Origin: Colletotrichum lupini
Lineage: Eukaryota > Ascomycota > Sordariomycetes > Glomerellales > Glomerellaceae
DNA length: 64,000 nt
Assembly (NCBI RefSeq): GCF_023278565.1
Contig: NC_064676.1
Span: 3,410,001-3,474,000 of the forward strand
Direction of reading: 5' to 3'
Every line of letters starts with the position of its first letter. Position 1 is the stretch's first letter. Of this stretch, positions 1 to 11,490 are shown piece after piece. Below the pieces are notes generated by a model. That model was not told the DNA's origin, did not search any database, and saw only the letters and a list, made by a program, of their open reading frames with translations. The position numbers were made by a program, and so were the translations under genes.

Positions 1-636
1 TTCGAAATGGGGCAGCGTTAGAAAAGGATGCCCAGTGTTGTGGTGTTGATTATTGATAACGATAACAGATCGGCCATGTGGGTCGTGTGGCACGTTGCTG
101 AGACAACGGTGGGCTTCACTTCGCATATGTAATCGCTTGCTCTTCACCGAGCTCGGTGTGCCCTCATCGTCAGTTATCCAAACGGTACTTACCAGATTAG
201 GAAGTAGCAGTACTCCTCCATTTATTCCGCTGTGCTACTTCCATGTAATACTCCCACGTCATCCATCTCGACACAAAGGAAAAATCTCATCATGTAACAA
301 AGCTTGAACCGTTTTGCGAATTTAATAATGACAAAAGATTTTAGCGTCAAAAAAACCTCGGCCCTCCGTTTGGCCTCTTCTAGCGCTCGGTCCGTCTGAT
401 CTTAGTGGCCGGTTCTGCCCTTGTGCCCCTATCTTGTCCAGCCTCTTCGAATATGGAAGTAAAAAGTCAGAATGACGCCACCCCATTCACTCCCTTCTTG
501 CCGACTTGATGTCACAGATTCGAGTTCGCTCATCGCAATACAGCCGGTTTCTGCATGCTTCTCACATGTTGAACCGCCAATACACTTCGCACCTAGCTCT
601 TAAAGAGCTGTGAACGCGTTGTAGAGGAGCATCATC
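1..636. other. Intergenic / upstream region of the F-box gene
   Basis: No convincing gene. One 84-codon ORF at 53-307 lacks any recognisable domain and has no neighbouring exon I can join to it. Base composition is normal for the genic part of the window and CpA/TpG are present, so this is not RIP-mutated. The last 200 bp or so should hold the promoter and 5' UTR of the F-box gene at 637, but I see no strong core element. Confidence 0.5.
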
Positions 637-1914
637 ATGGAAATCTCAACGCTGGCGACTTCGGGGTCAATGCTGATGCCGAAGAAACGCCTGCTGGACC
701 TTCCCAACGAGCTCATCCGTTGCATCGTCGACTCCGTCGCTCTTTTGAGGAGAGACAGATACGATGGTGCTAGAGATACCCGGACCTTGTCGAATCTTTC
801 ACAAACTTGTCAAATATTTCACCTTCTCTGCAACTCTCAACTCTTTTCTAATATCAACCTGGATGAATCCAAAGACGCCGCTGGTCTTCTCATCCGGTCC
901 CTCATCGAAACACCTGAACTTGGGGTTCATGTGCAACATTTGACATTACGCGTAATATGGGAGTCAGCCGAGCAATGTGAGAGGGGATTGCGGAAACGGC
1001 TTACACCAACTCAAAGCAATGCGACAGGTCATCCGGGGACCTTACCCAATTTGCGGCACTTGGAACTGGAAGACCCTGCGGTGTACTTCATGAACATTCC
1101 CGAGGTTCCTCGTATATTCACTGGCCTGCTTGCCCTGCCTCCTCTCACTTCGATTCTTACGCGATACGACAACGATAGATGGGGAGGTCTCGCCCAAGTC
1201 GCCGCGGCTGGACCCTTTGCTTTGGAGCATATTCGTTTCCACGAAACTGCCATCCGCGGACCCGATTTATGCCGACTACTCCAGCTGTGCCCCGGTCTTC
1301 GAGTTCTCGAAATCGAGATTGACTATCACTTTTTCGCTCCTTGTTTCCAGCAAACCACACACCCGGGGATCACCACTCACCTATCGACGACGCTTTCAAC
1401 ACTCTGCCCGCGTTTGCAGAGACTTACGCTGTTACATGGGGACCTCTCAGCTCTTCGGACCCCCGATGAACCATGTCTTACATGTCTCACAGATTTGGAA
1501 GATCTGACTGTGTTGGAGACCGAATTACCAACCATCTTTAGAAGTTCCGAAGACATGGCAAACGCAGACATCACTGCGCGTCTGCCGCCCAAGCTCACGC
1601 AATTGACTCTCCATGACATTTGGTACTCGGACCCAAGATACTGCCTGTACTCTTTAGCCCCAGGCTCTCGTCCTTGGATTCATGAGAGGTTAGATGCTAG
1701 CACTGAACCTCTGACTGTGATGCTGCTTCGTCTGGCATCATCATGCTTGGCCGGTCAACTACCTGGCCTCCGAAAGGTAGCCGTTAAGACTCCAACATAC
1801 GAACACGACAGAGGCAATACTTCTGATGAAATTTCGAAAGCGTTTGCGAAGACTGGAGTTTTATTCGAGCTTATTTCCGCTCACTCAACATTTCCATGTC
1901 CATTAACGCGATAG
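637..1914 (+). CDS. F-box-like protein
   Basis: Single-exon 425-residue protein. Residues 19-75 read as a fungal F-box-like domain: an LLDLPNEL start, then a hydrophobic helix, then LSNLSQTCQIFHLLCNSQLF ending in a short strand. F-box proteins of this kind usually bind Skp1 in an SCF ubiquitin ligase and use the rest of the chain to choose the substrate; that role is inferred. Residues 95-400 are rich in Leu with spaced LRxLEIE/LTQLTLHD-like segments, resembling degenerate leucine-rich repeats. The start at 637 is used because it is the first in-frame ATG; a second Met 13 residues in would also keep the whole domain. No lesion seen, although the gene lies about 3.6 kb from a large dead element block. 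Substrate unknown. Confidence 0.78.
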   Translation: MEISTLATSGSMLMPKKRLLDLPNELIRCIVDSVALLRRDRYDGARDTRTLSNLSQTCQIFHLLCNSQLFSNINLDESKDAAGLLIRSLIETPELGVHVQHLTLRVIWESAEQCERGLRKRLTPTQSNATGHPGTLPNLRHLELEDPAVYFMNIPEVPRIFTGLLALPPLTSILTRYDNDRWGGLAQVAAAGPFALEHIRFHETAIRGPDLCRLLQLCPGLRVLEIEIDYHFFAPCFQQTTHPGITTHLSTTLSTLCPRLQRLTLLHGDLSALRTPDEPCLTCLTDLEDLTVLETELPTIFRSSEDMANADITARLPPKLTQLTLHDIWYSDPRYCLYSLAPGSRPWIHERLDASTEPLTVMLLRLASSCLAGQLPGLRKVAVKTPTYEHDRGNTSDEISKAFAKTGVLFELISAHSTFPCPLTR

Positions 1915-2644
1915 CATCAGAGAATGGGACAAGTTTTTATGAGAATATGTTTTGGCATAATTTCAGTGCTTACTTAGCTATAATTAGTAATTGAGTGAAA
2001 TTTAGGTTTTGTTGAATACGACCGTTATTTCCACAACGTAAGTCTAGTGCTTTAAATCAGTGCTCTATGGTTCAATACTACTGTAGCCTACCTAAGTAAC
2101 TCCCAGCCTGTACGAGGGTTCATCATGACTTTAGGGATTTCTCTTCCCCCACTCATGGTAGGTTTGGTTTGGCCGTAAGTGAGACATTTCTTTCAACAGA
2201 AAACATTCCCTAGAAATCTTGTCTTTGTTATTATTATAGAAAAACATAATGTATGGAGACGTGCACATGATTTTACTTGGGTTGCAGCAGTTTAGGGAAA
2301 GATTGAGGAAGGTAGAGCAAGTAAAACAAAAGTCTCAGAAGACGCCGCCTGAACTTGCAGACACCAAAACCATTCAAATTGAGGTACATGTGTCGTGGCT
2401 GCACTCAAAAAGCTCTGAACCGACTGCCGGGGCATTCCCGATCCGCACAGCGGGGTTCTTGCATCACGTCATACGGGCCGGACAATAACCTCTTCGACTA
2501 TGCCTCTACTAAGTACATTACACTTCTAGTAATCAAACCAACGTCTTATCGACTCAAATAAGGCAGCAATTCGTACTTACCTCGAACGTCGAGAACCAGC
2601 TGCTCGGAAAAAACTTAGAACTTTTTACCCCTGACACTCTCACG
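1915..2644. other. Intergenic region between F-box and DUF1907 genes
   Basis: 730 bp without a gene I can support. Short ORFs at 2249-2488 and 2355-2561 overlap in different frames and match nothing I recognise. It should include the 3' UTR of the F-box gene and the promoter and 5' UTR of the gene at 2645. CpA and TpG are present throughout, so the stretch is not RIP-mutated. Confidence 0.5.
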
Positions 2645-3604
2645 ATGCGTGTCGAAAAGTTCCTCCTATCGCCCCCGAGCCTGGAAGAGTTAGTCGAGCG
2701 ACTCAAAGCTCCCTTGGACGCCAACTACAAGCACGCATCAGTGGCTGTGGTCAATTGTCCCGACCTGCGAAAAGCACCTTTTCACTTGGCGACCGAAGGC
2801 CTCTCAGGGGAGGAAAAAATTGCAGATGTTGGCGGCCAGCCGAACCTCTTTCCTAGCCCCCGGCTTGACAGCATCTGGTCCATACCAGAGATTGGCAAGA
2901 ATATGGAAATGAGCCCTGAGAAGGGCAGCTTGATCGGTGCCGGCGCCGGTCCTTTCCACGTCATCGGGCAGAACAGCGAGCTTGCGCCGAATCTTAGCTG
3001 GCAAGGGGGTCTTGACAAGGTCGATAACAAAAGTCAAGTCATCCAGATCAAACGCACCACCGGAGAAGTCAGCGTTGGAACGAGCCCTTCCGTGGACTGC
3101 GGTCTCATGGTCAACTTGTACGGCTCCTTGGGCGAGCCAGGACCGGTCCTCAAGATTACAGCAAAGGGCCGCAAGGGTTCTGAAAAGAGCTTTACCGAGT
3201 GTATCCGGAAAGGGCTGAATGCTGCATATGGCAACGAAAGAACTATCAGTCTCGGCGGAGCCTTTGTTGTGAAGGCAGGGAAGGCAACTTACCACATCAT
3301 GCCTGATTTCCCTGCTGAGAGCGATCTGCCTTTTAAGGATAGAAAGGAAGTTGAGAAATGGTTGACCTTTCATGATTTCGATTCGCCCGTTGTGGGACTA
3401 TGCGTATTGCACTCTGCGGATCCGGGCAACAAGATGGGCTTGAGGATTGAGCATACGCACGCGTTTTCTCCACTGGGAAAGAATGCTGGAGGTCACTATC
3501 ATTACGAAGCCGAAGGAGAGGAAGACATTATTGAATATGAAGGATACTTCAATACTGCAAGGGCGATATACAGGATAGATAGCCCCGCGAATGTGAAAGG
3601 GTGA
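2645..3604 (+). CDS. DUF1907 / C11orf54-type ester hydrolase
   Basis: Single-exon 319-residue protein that matches the eukaryotic DUF1907 family (human C11orf54/PTD012, about 315 residues) over its full length. Family landmarks are visible in order: an N-terminal segment ending in VVNCPDLRKAPF (about 35-46), GGAFVVKAGKATYHIMPDFP (204-223), LRIEHTHAFS (266-275) and GGHYHYEAE (282-290). In the human protein a zinc ion is held by histidines of the last two motifs; here His270, His272 and His284 are the likely ligands by position. The family has weak esterase activity in vitro; its natural substrate is not settled. The start at 2645 gives family-typical length. Its stop is 40 bp from the stop of the convergent gene at 3645. 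No lesion seen. Confidence 0.9.
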   Translation: MRVEKFLLSPPSLEELVERLKAPLDANYKHASVAVVNCPDLRKAPFHLATEGLSGEEKIADVGGQPNLFPSPRLDSIWSIPEIGKNMEMSPEKGSLIGAGAGPFHVIGQNSELAPNLSWQGGLDKVDNKSQVIQIKRTTGEVSVGTSPSVDCGLMVNLYGSLGEPGPVLKITAKGRKGSEKSFTECIRKGLNAAYGNERTISLGGAFVVKAGKATYHIMPDFPAESDLPFKDRKEVEKWLTFHDFDSPVVGLCVLHSADPGNKMGLRIEHTHAFSPLGKNAGGHYHYEAEGEEDIIEYEGYFNTARAIYRIDSPANVKG

Positions 3605-3644
3605 AGAATGATAGTATCAACATCACGATGACCTGCCCTATCCT

Positions 3645-4466
3645 TCAGTACCAGAGATCCTCATCCTCAGACTCTTCGTCAGGAATATTAAGGCTCTCTT
3701 TGAATTCCTTTGTCCACTGTTGGAGTGGCTTTTCACCGACTCGAAGCTCGTCGTAAAATGACTTCAGCGGTTCCGGAAGTTGTTTCGAGTCGAGCAAACC
3801 GTCGTCGTCAACATATTCCTCCATGTAGGCGATCATGGCCATGGCGAAGGAGCCCATTGTCTTGCCCGAGTCACGAGCATAGAGTCGCAGGTAAGCCTCT
3901 AACAGTATGTGAGATCTGGGTACGACAATGGAGGTGTCGGTAGATTTGAAAGCACCAGATCCGCGACCCGGTCGCCAGGGTGGAAGCACATCTCGGTTAT
4001 GAGCAAGAGCAAATGTCGCTGATTGCTTGTCTTCGAAAGCTAAGAGGGAATCGTCAAAGTCTGGTAGAAACCATAGTGTTTCTGACTGTAGGTATAACCC
4101 TATGGTGAGCTCCGAGGATTTGATGTGCACATGAAATGCAGGCGGTGGTGTTCGGCGCTCAGGCGAGCTCGCAAAGCATAGTTCCACGGATGGGCATTGC
4201 TCGATTTCGGGTAATTCTGAAATAGCATCGGCGCCTACCGAAAGCATTTTATCTTGGACGACAAAATCTATAGACTTTCTGTTTGTTAGCCTTGGTATTC
4301 AAGACACCAATGCAAATGCTCGGAACGAACCTACCCCTATGATTGAAGGCACGCCGTGGACATTAAGCAGATAGTGTCCCCAGAGTACGCAGGGAGTTTT
4401 TGATGCGTTGAGGGCCGAGAAAACCGACTCTACAAAGTCTTCTGAAGTTCGAAACATTCCGAGCAT
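3645..4466 (-). CDS. Hypothetical fungal protein, two exons
   Basis: Two exons on the minus strand: exon 1 4466-4335 (44 codons), a 60-bp intron 4334-4275 (GTAGGT donor, GCTAAC branch-like site, AAAG acceptor) and exon 2 4274-3645. The spliced protein is 253 residues. This splice is chosen because it is the only acceptor nearby that keeps the frame without a stop. The start of the protein (about residues 12-60, with TPCVLWGHYLLNVHGVPSII and IDFVVQD) resembles fungal proteins annotated as nucleotidyltransferase-like, but I cannot confirm catalytic residues, so function is left open. The C-terminus is very acidic and ends DEESEDEDLWY. The gene is convergent with the DUF1907 gene, 40 bp apart. 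Confidence 0.7.
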
Positions 4467-4802
4467 TTTTGATCATTGAACAGTGCCTGCGAGTCCAGTT
4501 TGTTCTTTCGAAATTGGTGATGTGTGATGAGATCATGGCCATTCAACGTATGACCTGAACAGCATGTGTAGGTAAATATTTTTAGTGGTCAAGCAAGTTG
4601 GTTGGGTCTTGGAATTTAACCCAGGCCGCTGTATTTACCGCGGACGTGTGGAGACGCTGCCTGCTGAAGAAGATGGCCAGGCGGCTGGGCAACCTCTCAC
4701 AGCCAACTTGTCATCTACAACCCACACACTCCGCCTTCGAAGTCACGCTAACACAGCAAGTATTACGCTTCCTTCGTTTCCGCTCTTCATTTGGGGTACA
4801 AC

Positions 4803-5401
4803 ATGGACGCAGCGCATCGCTTTACTTATTTCGGAGCTTTACTTATTTCGGAGCTTTGCCCCCAGAATTACGACTGCAGATATAGACGGAAGCGCTTTCG
4901 GTGCCATCCGTTTGGGCTGTGAATCGTAAAGCAACCGCAACCAACAACGCCAACAAGAGCCATCTGCCCCTCATCATGAACCATGTTGGTCCGGCTCCCT
5001 ATCTAGCAGGCCTCGCTTGCAAGGAGTCGCGGCGGCTAATGGAACAATCATACGCCAAGCCCATACATAGACCAACGTACTCGGCGGCAAGTAGTGCGAT
5101 TCATTGGATCGACCTGCAAAAAACGGTCGTCTCACTCGGGGACTACCGGTCAGCGGGGGCTTTGTCGGATGCGTTCACTTTCGAAGACTTGGCAAGATTC
5201 CGCCATGTCGTTCTACAGTCATCACGGTTCTCTGATTTATTCGCAGACAGTGCTTTCCACCTTCCCAAATTAGACAACATTGAATGGACCAACACCAGAA
5301 ATAATCAACCATTTGTGCCTGATCATGGTTATCTAGACATAAGCTGCCATCAGACGTGCTCTAAGCTACATGCCTATAGTTTTACAACCAGCAAGCAGTA
5401 A
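4803..5401 (+). pseudogene. Broken 2EXR-domain gene (17-bp duplication plus nonsense codon)
   Basis: A 2EXR-type fungal protein (family opening F..F..LPPELRLxIW) is spread over two frames. From ATG 4803 the reading runs MDAAHRFTYFGA and then shifts frame because a 17-bp unit is present twice in tandem (4821-4837 and 4838-4854). Past the duplication the family motif GALPPELRLQI is readable in another frame and ends at TAG 4883-4885, exactly where the family has its conserved Trp (TGG to TAG). After it the same frame stays open to 5401, with the family-like segment PAPYLAGLACKESRRLM. Without the two lesions the product would be about 190 residues, short for the family. The TGG to TAG change is a RIP-type G to A in TpG. 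Function of 2EXR proteins is not established. Confidence 0.8.
4821..4854 (+). repeat. 17-bp perfect tandem duplication
   Basis: The unit at 4821-4837 (TTTACTTATTTCGGAGC) is repeated without change at 4838-4854. Seventeen is not a multiple of three, so the duplication alone destroys the reading frame of the 2EXR gene. The perfect identity suggests a recent slippage or repair event. Confidence 0.95.
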
Positions 5402-5553
5402 CTTGACAAGTGGCAACTGAGTGGAGATAATTGAGATGATTGATACTATTTAACACTGGAGACAAGTGGGCTTGAGCGGGTGCAAGCTTGAAAGGAGCCG
5501 AATCTTGATGGTTGAATACTCATATTGGGGAACCTATGTTATTTAGTAGTAGT

Positions 5554-5566
5554 ACCTCAGGTCTGT
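5554..5566. repeat. 13-bp target-site duplication of LINE E, left copy
   Basis: ACCTCAGGTCTGT occurs here and again at 26411-26423, exactly bounding the AT-rich block. A long duplication of this kind fits target-primed reverse transcription by a non-LTR element and not the 5-bp duplications of the LTR elements in the same window. Confidence 0.9.
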
Positions 5567-5582
5567 TTGTTTGTTTGTTTGT
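5564..5582 (-). repeat. (CAAA)n tail of LINE E
   Basis: Four TTTG units on the plus strand, equal to (CAAA)n on the element's own strand, sit directly at the 3' end next to the target duplication. Simple A-rich tails at the 3' end are typical of LINEs and fix the orientation. Confidence 0.8.
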
Positions 5583-8500
5583 GCTATTTTACGCCGTGGT
5601 GTCCTCAAGTGAGGTAAAAGGCGATTATATTATATTAAAATTATAAAACGGTGTGCCGTGCCCTATAGAGCTTATATAATACCCTCTTATAAAATAGTAT
5701 AATATATAATCTAAAATTAACCCTTTTATTTATATATAGCCCCCTATACTATTTTATAACTTAGGGTAAATATACTTAGTAAGGTTCGAGTATTATATTA
5801 GTAATATAATAAACTAATTAAGTAGTGTTCTATATATTTATAAAAAGACCGTTATTATATTATAATAAGTATTATTACTTAAGGTAAAGAGTTTAGCTCC
5901 TTTAGTAAGTAGAGGGAGAGTAGTATAGTATAAAATATAAAGTAATAAAATAAGGGGGGGAAGTATATAATATATATTATAATATAAGGTAATATATTAT
6001 ATTATATAGTAAAGTAAAGTATTAATATAACGTAAATAAAGAGTAATATTATTATTAACGCTATTATAAGTAGATATAAGCTTTATAAAGCCGATAGGGT
6101 ATATAGCTTATTACGTATCCCGGTTAAACGAGCCGTATTAACGTACTCGCTTTATAAAATTAATATTTACTAGGGGAGCTAACGGCTATATTAATAAACT
6201 TATTATAATAAGGGGGTTTAGCTTAAAAGGGTCTGCTCTAAATAGCTAGTTAGGATATAAACTATATAATATATCTTATTACGTTAGTTTATTAATATAA
6301 GGGCTAAGGGGGGTACCCTAATACCTTTATTATAACTATATTATTTAGTAATAAATACGGGTTTAGTATTATTATAACTAATTCCGCGCGCGCTAACCTA
6401 ATTTTAATAAATATTAGTTTATTTTAAGTAGATATTAGTAAAGAACCGGGAGCTTTATAATAATATAATATAAATAGATTAGTTTTTATTAAGTTAATAC
6501 TAAACGAAGTTAGCTTAAGTAAATTATAGCGTACTCCTATATAAGATTAGATAGTAATAATAAATATAATCGGGTACTTTCTCTTTTTTATATAAGTAGC
6601 GGAGGTTAGTATTATTATAGTTATATAAGTAGTAGTATATAACGTAATCCCTATAACTAGACCTAGCTAAGAAGAGCTAATAAAGCTAGCGTTACGTAAG
6701 TAATTTTAGCTCGGGGCTCGCTATATTATTAATAAATAAGGCGAGGGCTTTATAGGAGTTTAGTTAATAATCTTTTTACTAGCCCCGGAGTATAGTTAGC
6801 TATTTTTCTTAAGTATAATATTTAATATAAGTAGTAACTAGGGGGCGTATAAGTAGGTTAGAAGGACTTATAATAATGCTTTTTTTAGCTAACTAGTCCG
6901 CTATTTCGTTCTTTATAATACTTTTATAGCTAGGTATTTAGTAAGAAATAACGGGGACCTTAGCGTTCTTAATAAGCTTTTTAAACTTAAAAATAGCTTA
7001 TTAAGAAGATAAGGGGGGGGTACTATTTAGGTACTTAATAGCGGCCTAGTTATTTAAATAGATTATAATAATTATAATAAACTTATTTCTAAGCCTTAGC
7101 GCTATATAAAGACTTATAATAGCCCTTCTTATTTTAATATTAAAAACCTTAGCCTAGGGGAAGCGGTAATATTTAAAATAAATTAGTTACGGTCCTTAAT
7201 AAATAGTATACCTAAAGCCCGTAGCTTCTAAAGTTATTTATAACCTATTTATATAAGTTATAATATATATAATAAAGAGAGATTCGTACTATTTATAATA
7301 GCTTTATATCTTTTTTATTTTAATTACTTCTTAAATACTATTAGAATTATTTATAATTAAGAAGTTACGGAGTAATAAGGCTAGTTACGGGGGACGTTTA
7401 ACTTAACTAGTTACTTAAATAAGCGTAGTTAAGTAAGAGGGGTTCCCGCGGTTATATAATAACTTATAATTACGGATTTTTTAAACTAAGAAATAAGAGT
7501 AGTTTAGTATAAAAAGCTTAATAGCATAGCGGTTTTTAAAAAAGTTTAAAAAAAGCTTTATTAGTAATATATTTATTTTACGTAATAGCGCTATAACTAA
7601 TATAGTTTACTATATTAAAAAAGAGCCCCTTAAGGTAATATTAATAAGGGTTTAGAAGGTTTTAATAACTAACTTTAACTTATATTAGACTTTTAATTAA
7701 GTACGTATTTCGGAGTTAACCCTAATTTTAAAAGTAGGTCGGGTCGGGCCGGGGTACTATAGCTTAGCGCCGTATAGGGCCTTAAAAATAATAATAATAT
7801 AGATTATTTTACGTATAGTAGCTAGGGGCATATTATTAAAAACTTTATTAAGGCCTTTAATATAACTAGCTATAAACCTAGTCTTATTTTAATAATTAGT
7901 AATATAGTTATAAAAAAGTAGCTTCTTATTAAAAGTAATACTTAATTACTTTATAATACCCTTTTTATAAGGTCTAATCTCCTTATTATTATAGTAAATA
8001 GGGGGGGGGGCGATATTTCTAGCTCTTAATAAGGTCCACTTTATAAAATAAAGGACTTTAGTCTTCTTAAAATTAAACTAAATAATATTATCCTTATCCT
8101 AAGTAATAGTATTATTTAAAATTTATTATACTTAAGAAGTAGCCTTAGTAAGGTCTTTTTTAATACTTAATATTATATAATTATTAATATAGCCGAATTT
8201 AAAGGACTCTAGGCTAATTTAATAAATCTATTTAGTATATAATAAAAAGAGGATAAGTAAGATCGGTAACCCTTATAATAAATTATAAAAGAGGGGGGAT
8301 ATAAGAGTTTAGTATTTTTTATAGCGGACTAAGGCTTAGTACGACTAGTTAAGGTACTATACTTAAGTAATAATATTCTTAAGCTAACCCTATACTTAGA
8401 GCTAATTATATAACTAGTTATATAGTACTAAGTCGAAGGCTTTTTTAATATTTATTATAATAATAATAGTAACTAACTTCTTATTAAAAGTAGCTTATAT

Positions 8501-8883
8501 GTTATAAACTATTACTCTAACTATATCCGTAGCTAATTATTTAAGTAATACCCTAGCTATTTATAAGTTAAGTACGCCTCGGGTAATAATAATATAAGAT
8601 ATCTTTTTAATTATAAAGCGCTTTAGCCCCTTACCTAGGGTTATTAAAAGTAAGATTAGGCGCTAGCTTTTATAAATACGTATATCCTAGTTAAGCTTTA
8701 GTATTATTATTACTTTAGCGTTTTACTAAGCCTTAAGGTAGTATTTAAGTACGAGATAGGCTTAGTAAAAATAACGGACGTAGTTATTAATATACGGCTA
8801 GTAGGCCCGTAGTATTAAAACCGTAATATTATTTATACTAAGGGTAGTATTTCCTATACTAAGTACTATATTATTTATTTTAT
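5567..8883 (-). pseudogene. LINE E reverse transcriptase and C-terminal part (RIP-degraded)
   Basis: The minus strand carries recognisable reverse transcriptase blocks in order. Motif A reads KKAFD (AFD codons at 8432-8440). A block reading ILFLLYT follows just downstream. Motif C reads FGYINN (YINN codons near 8180-8191), where the family has YxDD and both Asp codons have become Asn by TpG to TpA change. The LYGAKL block at about 7745-7782 corresponds to the LYGAELW block of Tad-like LINEs. Many TAA/TAG codons stand where Gln or Trp is expected. The rest toward 5567 should hold RNase H and the 3' UTR, which I could not resolve. The ORF is also cut by A copy 1 at 8883. Confidence 0.75.
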
Positions 8884-9073
8884 TATAAGAGATTAGGCTA
8901 TAAGCACTTAATTAGCGGGGCTATAATATAAGTATAGGTATATTATAAGACTAAAGCTTATAAAGTCTTTTATAAAAGCTTTACTTCTTAAAAAGTTCTT
9001 TTATAATAAGATCTATATACCGGTTACTAAGTTATTAGCGTCTTATTACTAGCCGTATTTTAAATTTATTATA
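8884..9073 (-). repeat. 3' LTR of A copy 1 (190 bp)
   Basis: Aligns end to end with the LTR at 23040-23230 and with all four other A LTRs. Its inner part has lost all CpA/TpG; a GCAC remains near its outer edge. Element-strand ends were TG...CA, now TA...TA through RIP. Confidence 0.93.
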
Positions 9074-11490
9074 ATTACTCCCCCCTTATATAACTTTAGT
9101 CTCTAAAGTTATTATATAATATCTTTTTTTAATATTAATAATAAAGTTATTAATATCGTTATTTATAATAAATTCCGTAAAGCGTTAATAATATCCTTTT
9201 TTATTTAAGAATAAGGTATTACTCTTATCTTTTTATTTAACAAATACTTTATTATTATTATTTAATAATAGCGCGCCGACTAGTTACTAAGTTAGTAATA
9301 TATATTCGTAATAAAGTATTTTAATTATTATAATATATAAGAGCCCGCCTAACCTCGTAGTTATTATTATTATTAAGCTATTAAGTATAATAAAAGATTT
9401 TTCTTTTATTACTAGTCGCGTATTTACTTTTTTTTATTTTTTTTTATTTAGTAACCGTTCTACGAATTCTTTCTTATATAACTATACTTTTTTTTTTTAC
9501 GATATTCTAATTCCGTATCGTTTCCTAATTACGACTCTCTTATTATATTATTACTAAGTATTTACTAAAATATTTACTATTTTGCGTATTTAGGATATAC
9601 TTAATATAGAATATAATTTTAAAAAGGGCTTTTATAATTTTTATAGCGGTGCTCCTTATATACGCTACTTAGTTAGCCTATATTACGATATTAACGAGCT
9701 CGTTTATATTACTAGCGCTTATATTACTAAGTATATTATTTATTAAATTAATAAGAAAAAGTGTTTTACTATAAGTCGTCGAGTCCTCGCTAATTTATTA
9801 TTAAAATATTAGTTAACGATGTTTTTTAAGTTCTTAAGGAGCTATATAGCGCTACTTAGTTTACTTAAAATACTTTTATAGAGTTTTATAATATTAAAAA
9901 ATAGGGTAATTTTAACTCCTATAAGCGCGGCCGCGTTCTTTATACTTTTAACTATATTATTAATATATAAGAAAAGGTTACTACTTATATTACTAACCTA
10001 TTAATAAGTAATAAGGTAAAGAAGGTCTATTTTAAATAGGCTACTCTTTAGGAGCTCGCTACTAACTACGAGTATCTAAACTTATTAATCTCGATTATAG
10101 TAAGTCGTTAGTAATTATTTAGCGAATTCTTTTTTATTAACTTAGATTTCTTTTCTTAGGCTAGTATTTTTAATATTAATAATAAGACTAAGATTATCTC
10201 TTATTTTAATTACTTTTAACTAGCTTATTTTTATAATAATAGCCGTATAACCGCTTTATAAAATAACCTTAACGCTCTAGCTTAGTACTATAAAAAGACT
10301 CCTAAGGGCGTTATTATTATATATATTTAAGAGTTTTTTATTTCCTTACTTTTTATAAACGCGTTACTAAGTTCTTAATAAATAAGGTACTTATTTATAT
10401 TATTATTATATATAATACTACCCCTATTTCCTACGGTCTTAAGACTCGGACTCTTATTAAGAAACGTGCTCTTATTACTAATTATATTTTTAATAATAAT
10501 AACGAGCGGGACGACTTTAGGTTTAAGTTTAATAAGTCTTAATACGAGGATACTAAATTTAAAAAGCTCGGTAGTAACTTAGAGAATTCTCTTTTTTAAT
10601 ATTATAATAAGTACTATTACTTTAATATTAATAACTTACTAACCCCTACTTATAATACTCTTTTTAATATAAATAAGGGTACCCTAGCCCTTAGTTATAT
10701 TATTTTAGATCTTAATAAGGCTAATATTACGCTCCTCTCGCTCTAAGTAAAAGCTTTATAATAGCTTAACAAGGCTATTACTTATATTAAAGTTAAAGCT
10801 ACGGGTCGTAATAAGTAGTTCGACGTTAATAAGTTCTTTATAAATATTAATATTATTAAGGTCCCTTAGCTCGATTAAGATTATAAGAGCGTTACTTTAA
10901 ATAATATCCTCTATCCCCGACTTATTATTAATAATAATAGCGTTATGGCCCCTATTTCGCCTCCTACTCTATTTTTTATTATAGCTCTTATTATACCTCT
11001 TATTATAGCTCCCGTTATACCTCTTATTATAACCTCTAATAATAACTAAGTAACGAACGCTCTACGAACTACTATTATTAATATATATAATACTCTACGT
11101 AATTTTAACTACCTCCCTCTTACTTATTATAATATTAATAAAGTTAACGGCCTTATTTTAAATAATTAGCTAAGTACGTATATAAAGCCTCCCCGCTTCT
11201 CGCTTACTAAGCGAACTATTATTACTAATTATTAAGCTTTAAAAATATACGCTAGAGCTACTATTATTATTATTAATATTATATAAGTTACTCCCCTTAC
11301 GTAATTAGATTTTAGTAATTTCTTAGTAACGTATTACTAAGGGTTATAATATTATATTTTTTTTTAAGGATTGTACTAAGCTAAATAAAAAGGGTTTTAT
11401 AATATATTATTAATTAACTTATTTTTAGTAACTTTTTATTACGAACTTAACGTTTATTATCCTATTTTATATATACCCTTTTTTTATAGT
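9074..11490. other. Extra 2.4-kb segment of A between chromodomain and 3' LTR (copy 1)
   Basis: Present in all three A copies at the same place, after the end of the integrase/chromodomain and before the 3' LTR. It is too long for a usual 3' UTR. RIP stops prevent a firm call of strand or frame; frames on both strands have interrupting codons that are only TAA or TAG, as RIP of Gln or Trp codons would give. It contains the 24-bp minisatellite. I recognise no domain. Confidence 0.5.
10976..11035. repeat. 24-bp minisatellite in A copy 1 (about 2 full units plus a partial)
   Basis: Units of the type CTTATTATAGCTCC.GTTATA in tandem. Copies 2 and 3 carry about four full units plus partial ones. 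Unit length is a multiple of three, so copy-number change does not shift a frame. Confidence 0.85.

Noticed and set aside
53..307. 84-codon ORF near the left edge
   Set aside because: No domain, no neighbouring exon, and Ser/Leu-rich composition like a random frame.
2249..2561. Two short overlapping plus-strand ORFs between F-box and DUF1907 genes
   Set aside because: They overlap in different frames, have no family resemblance, and lie where UTR and promoter are expected.
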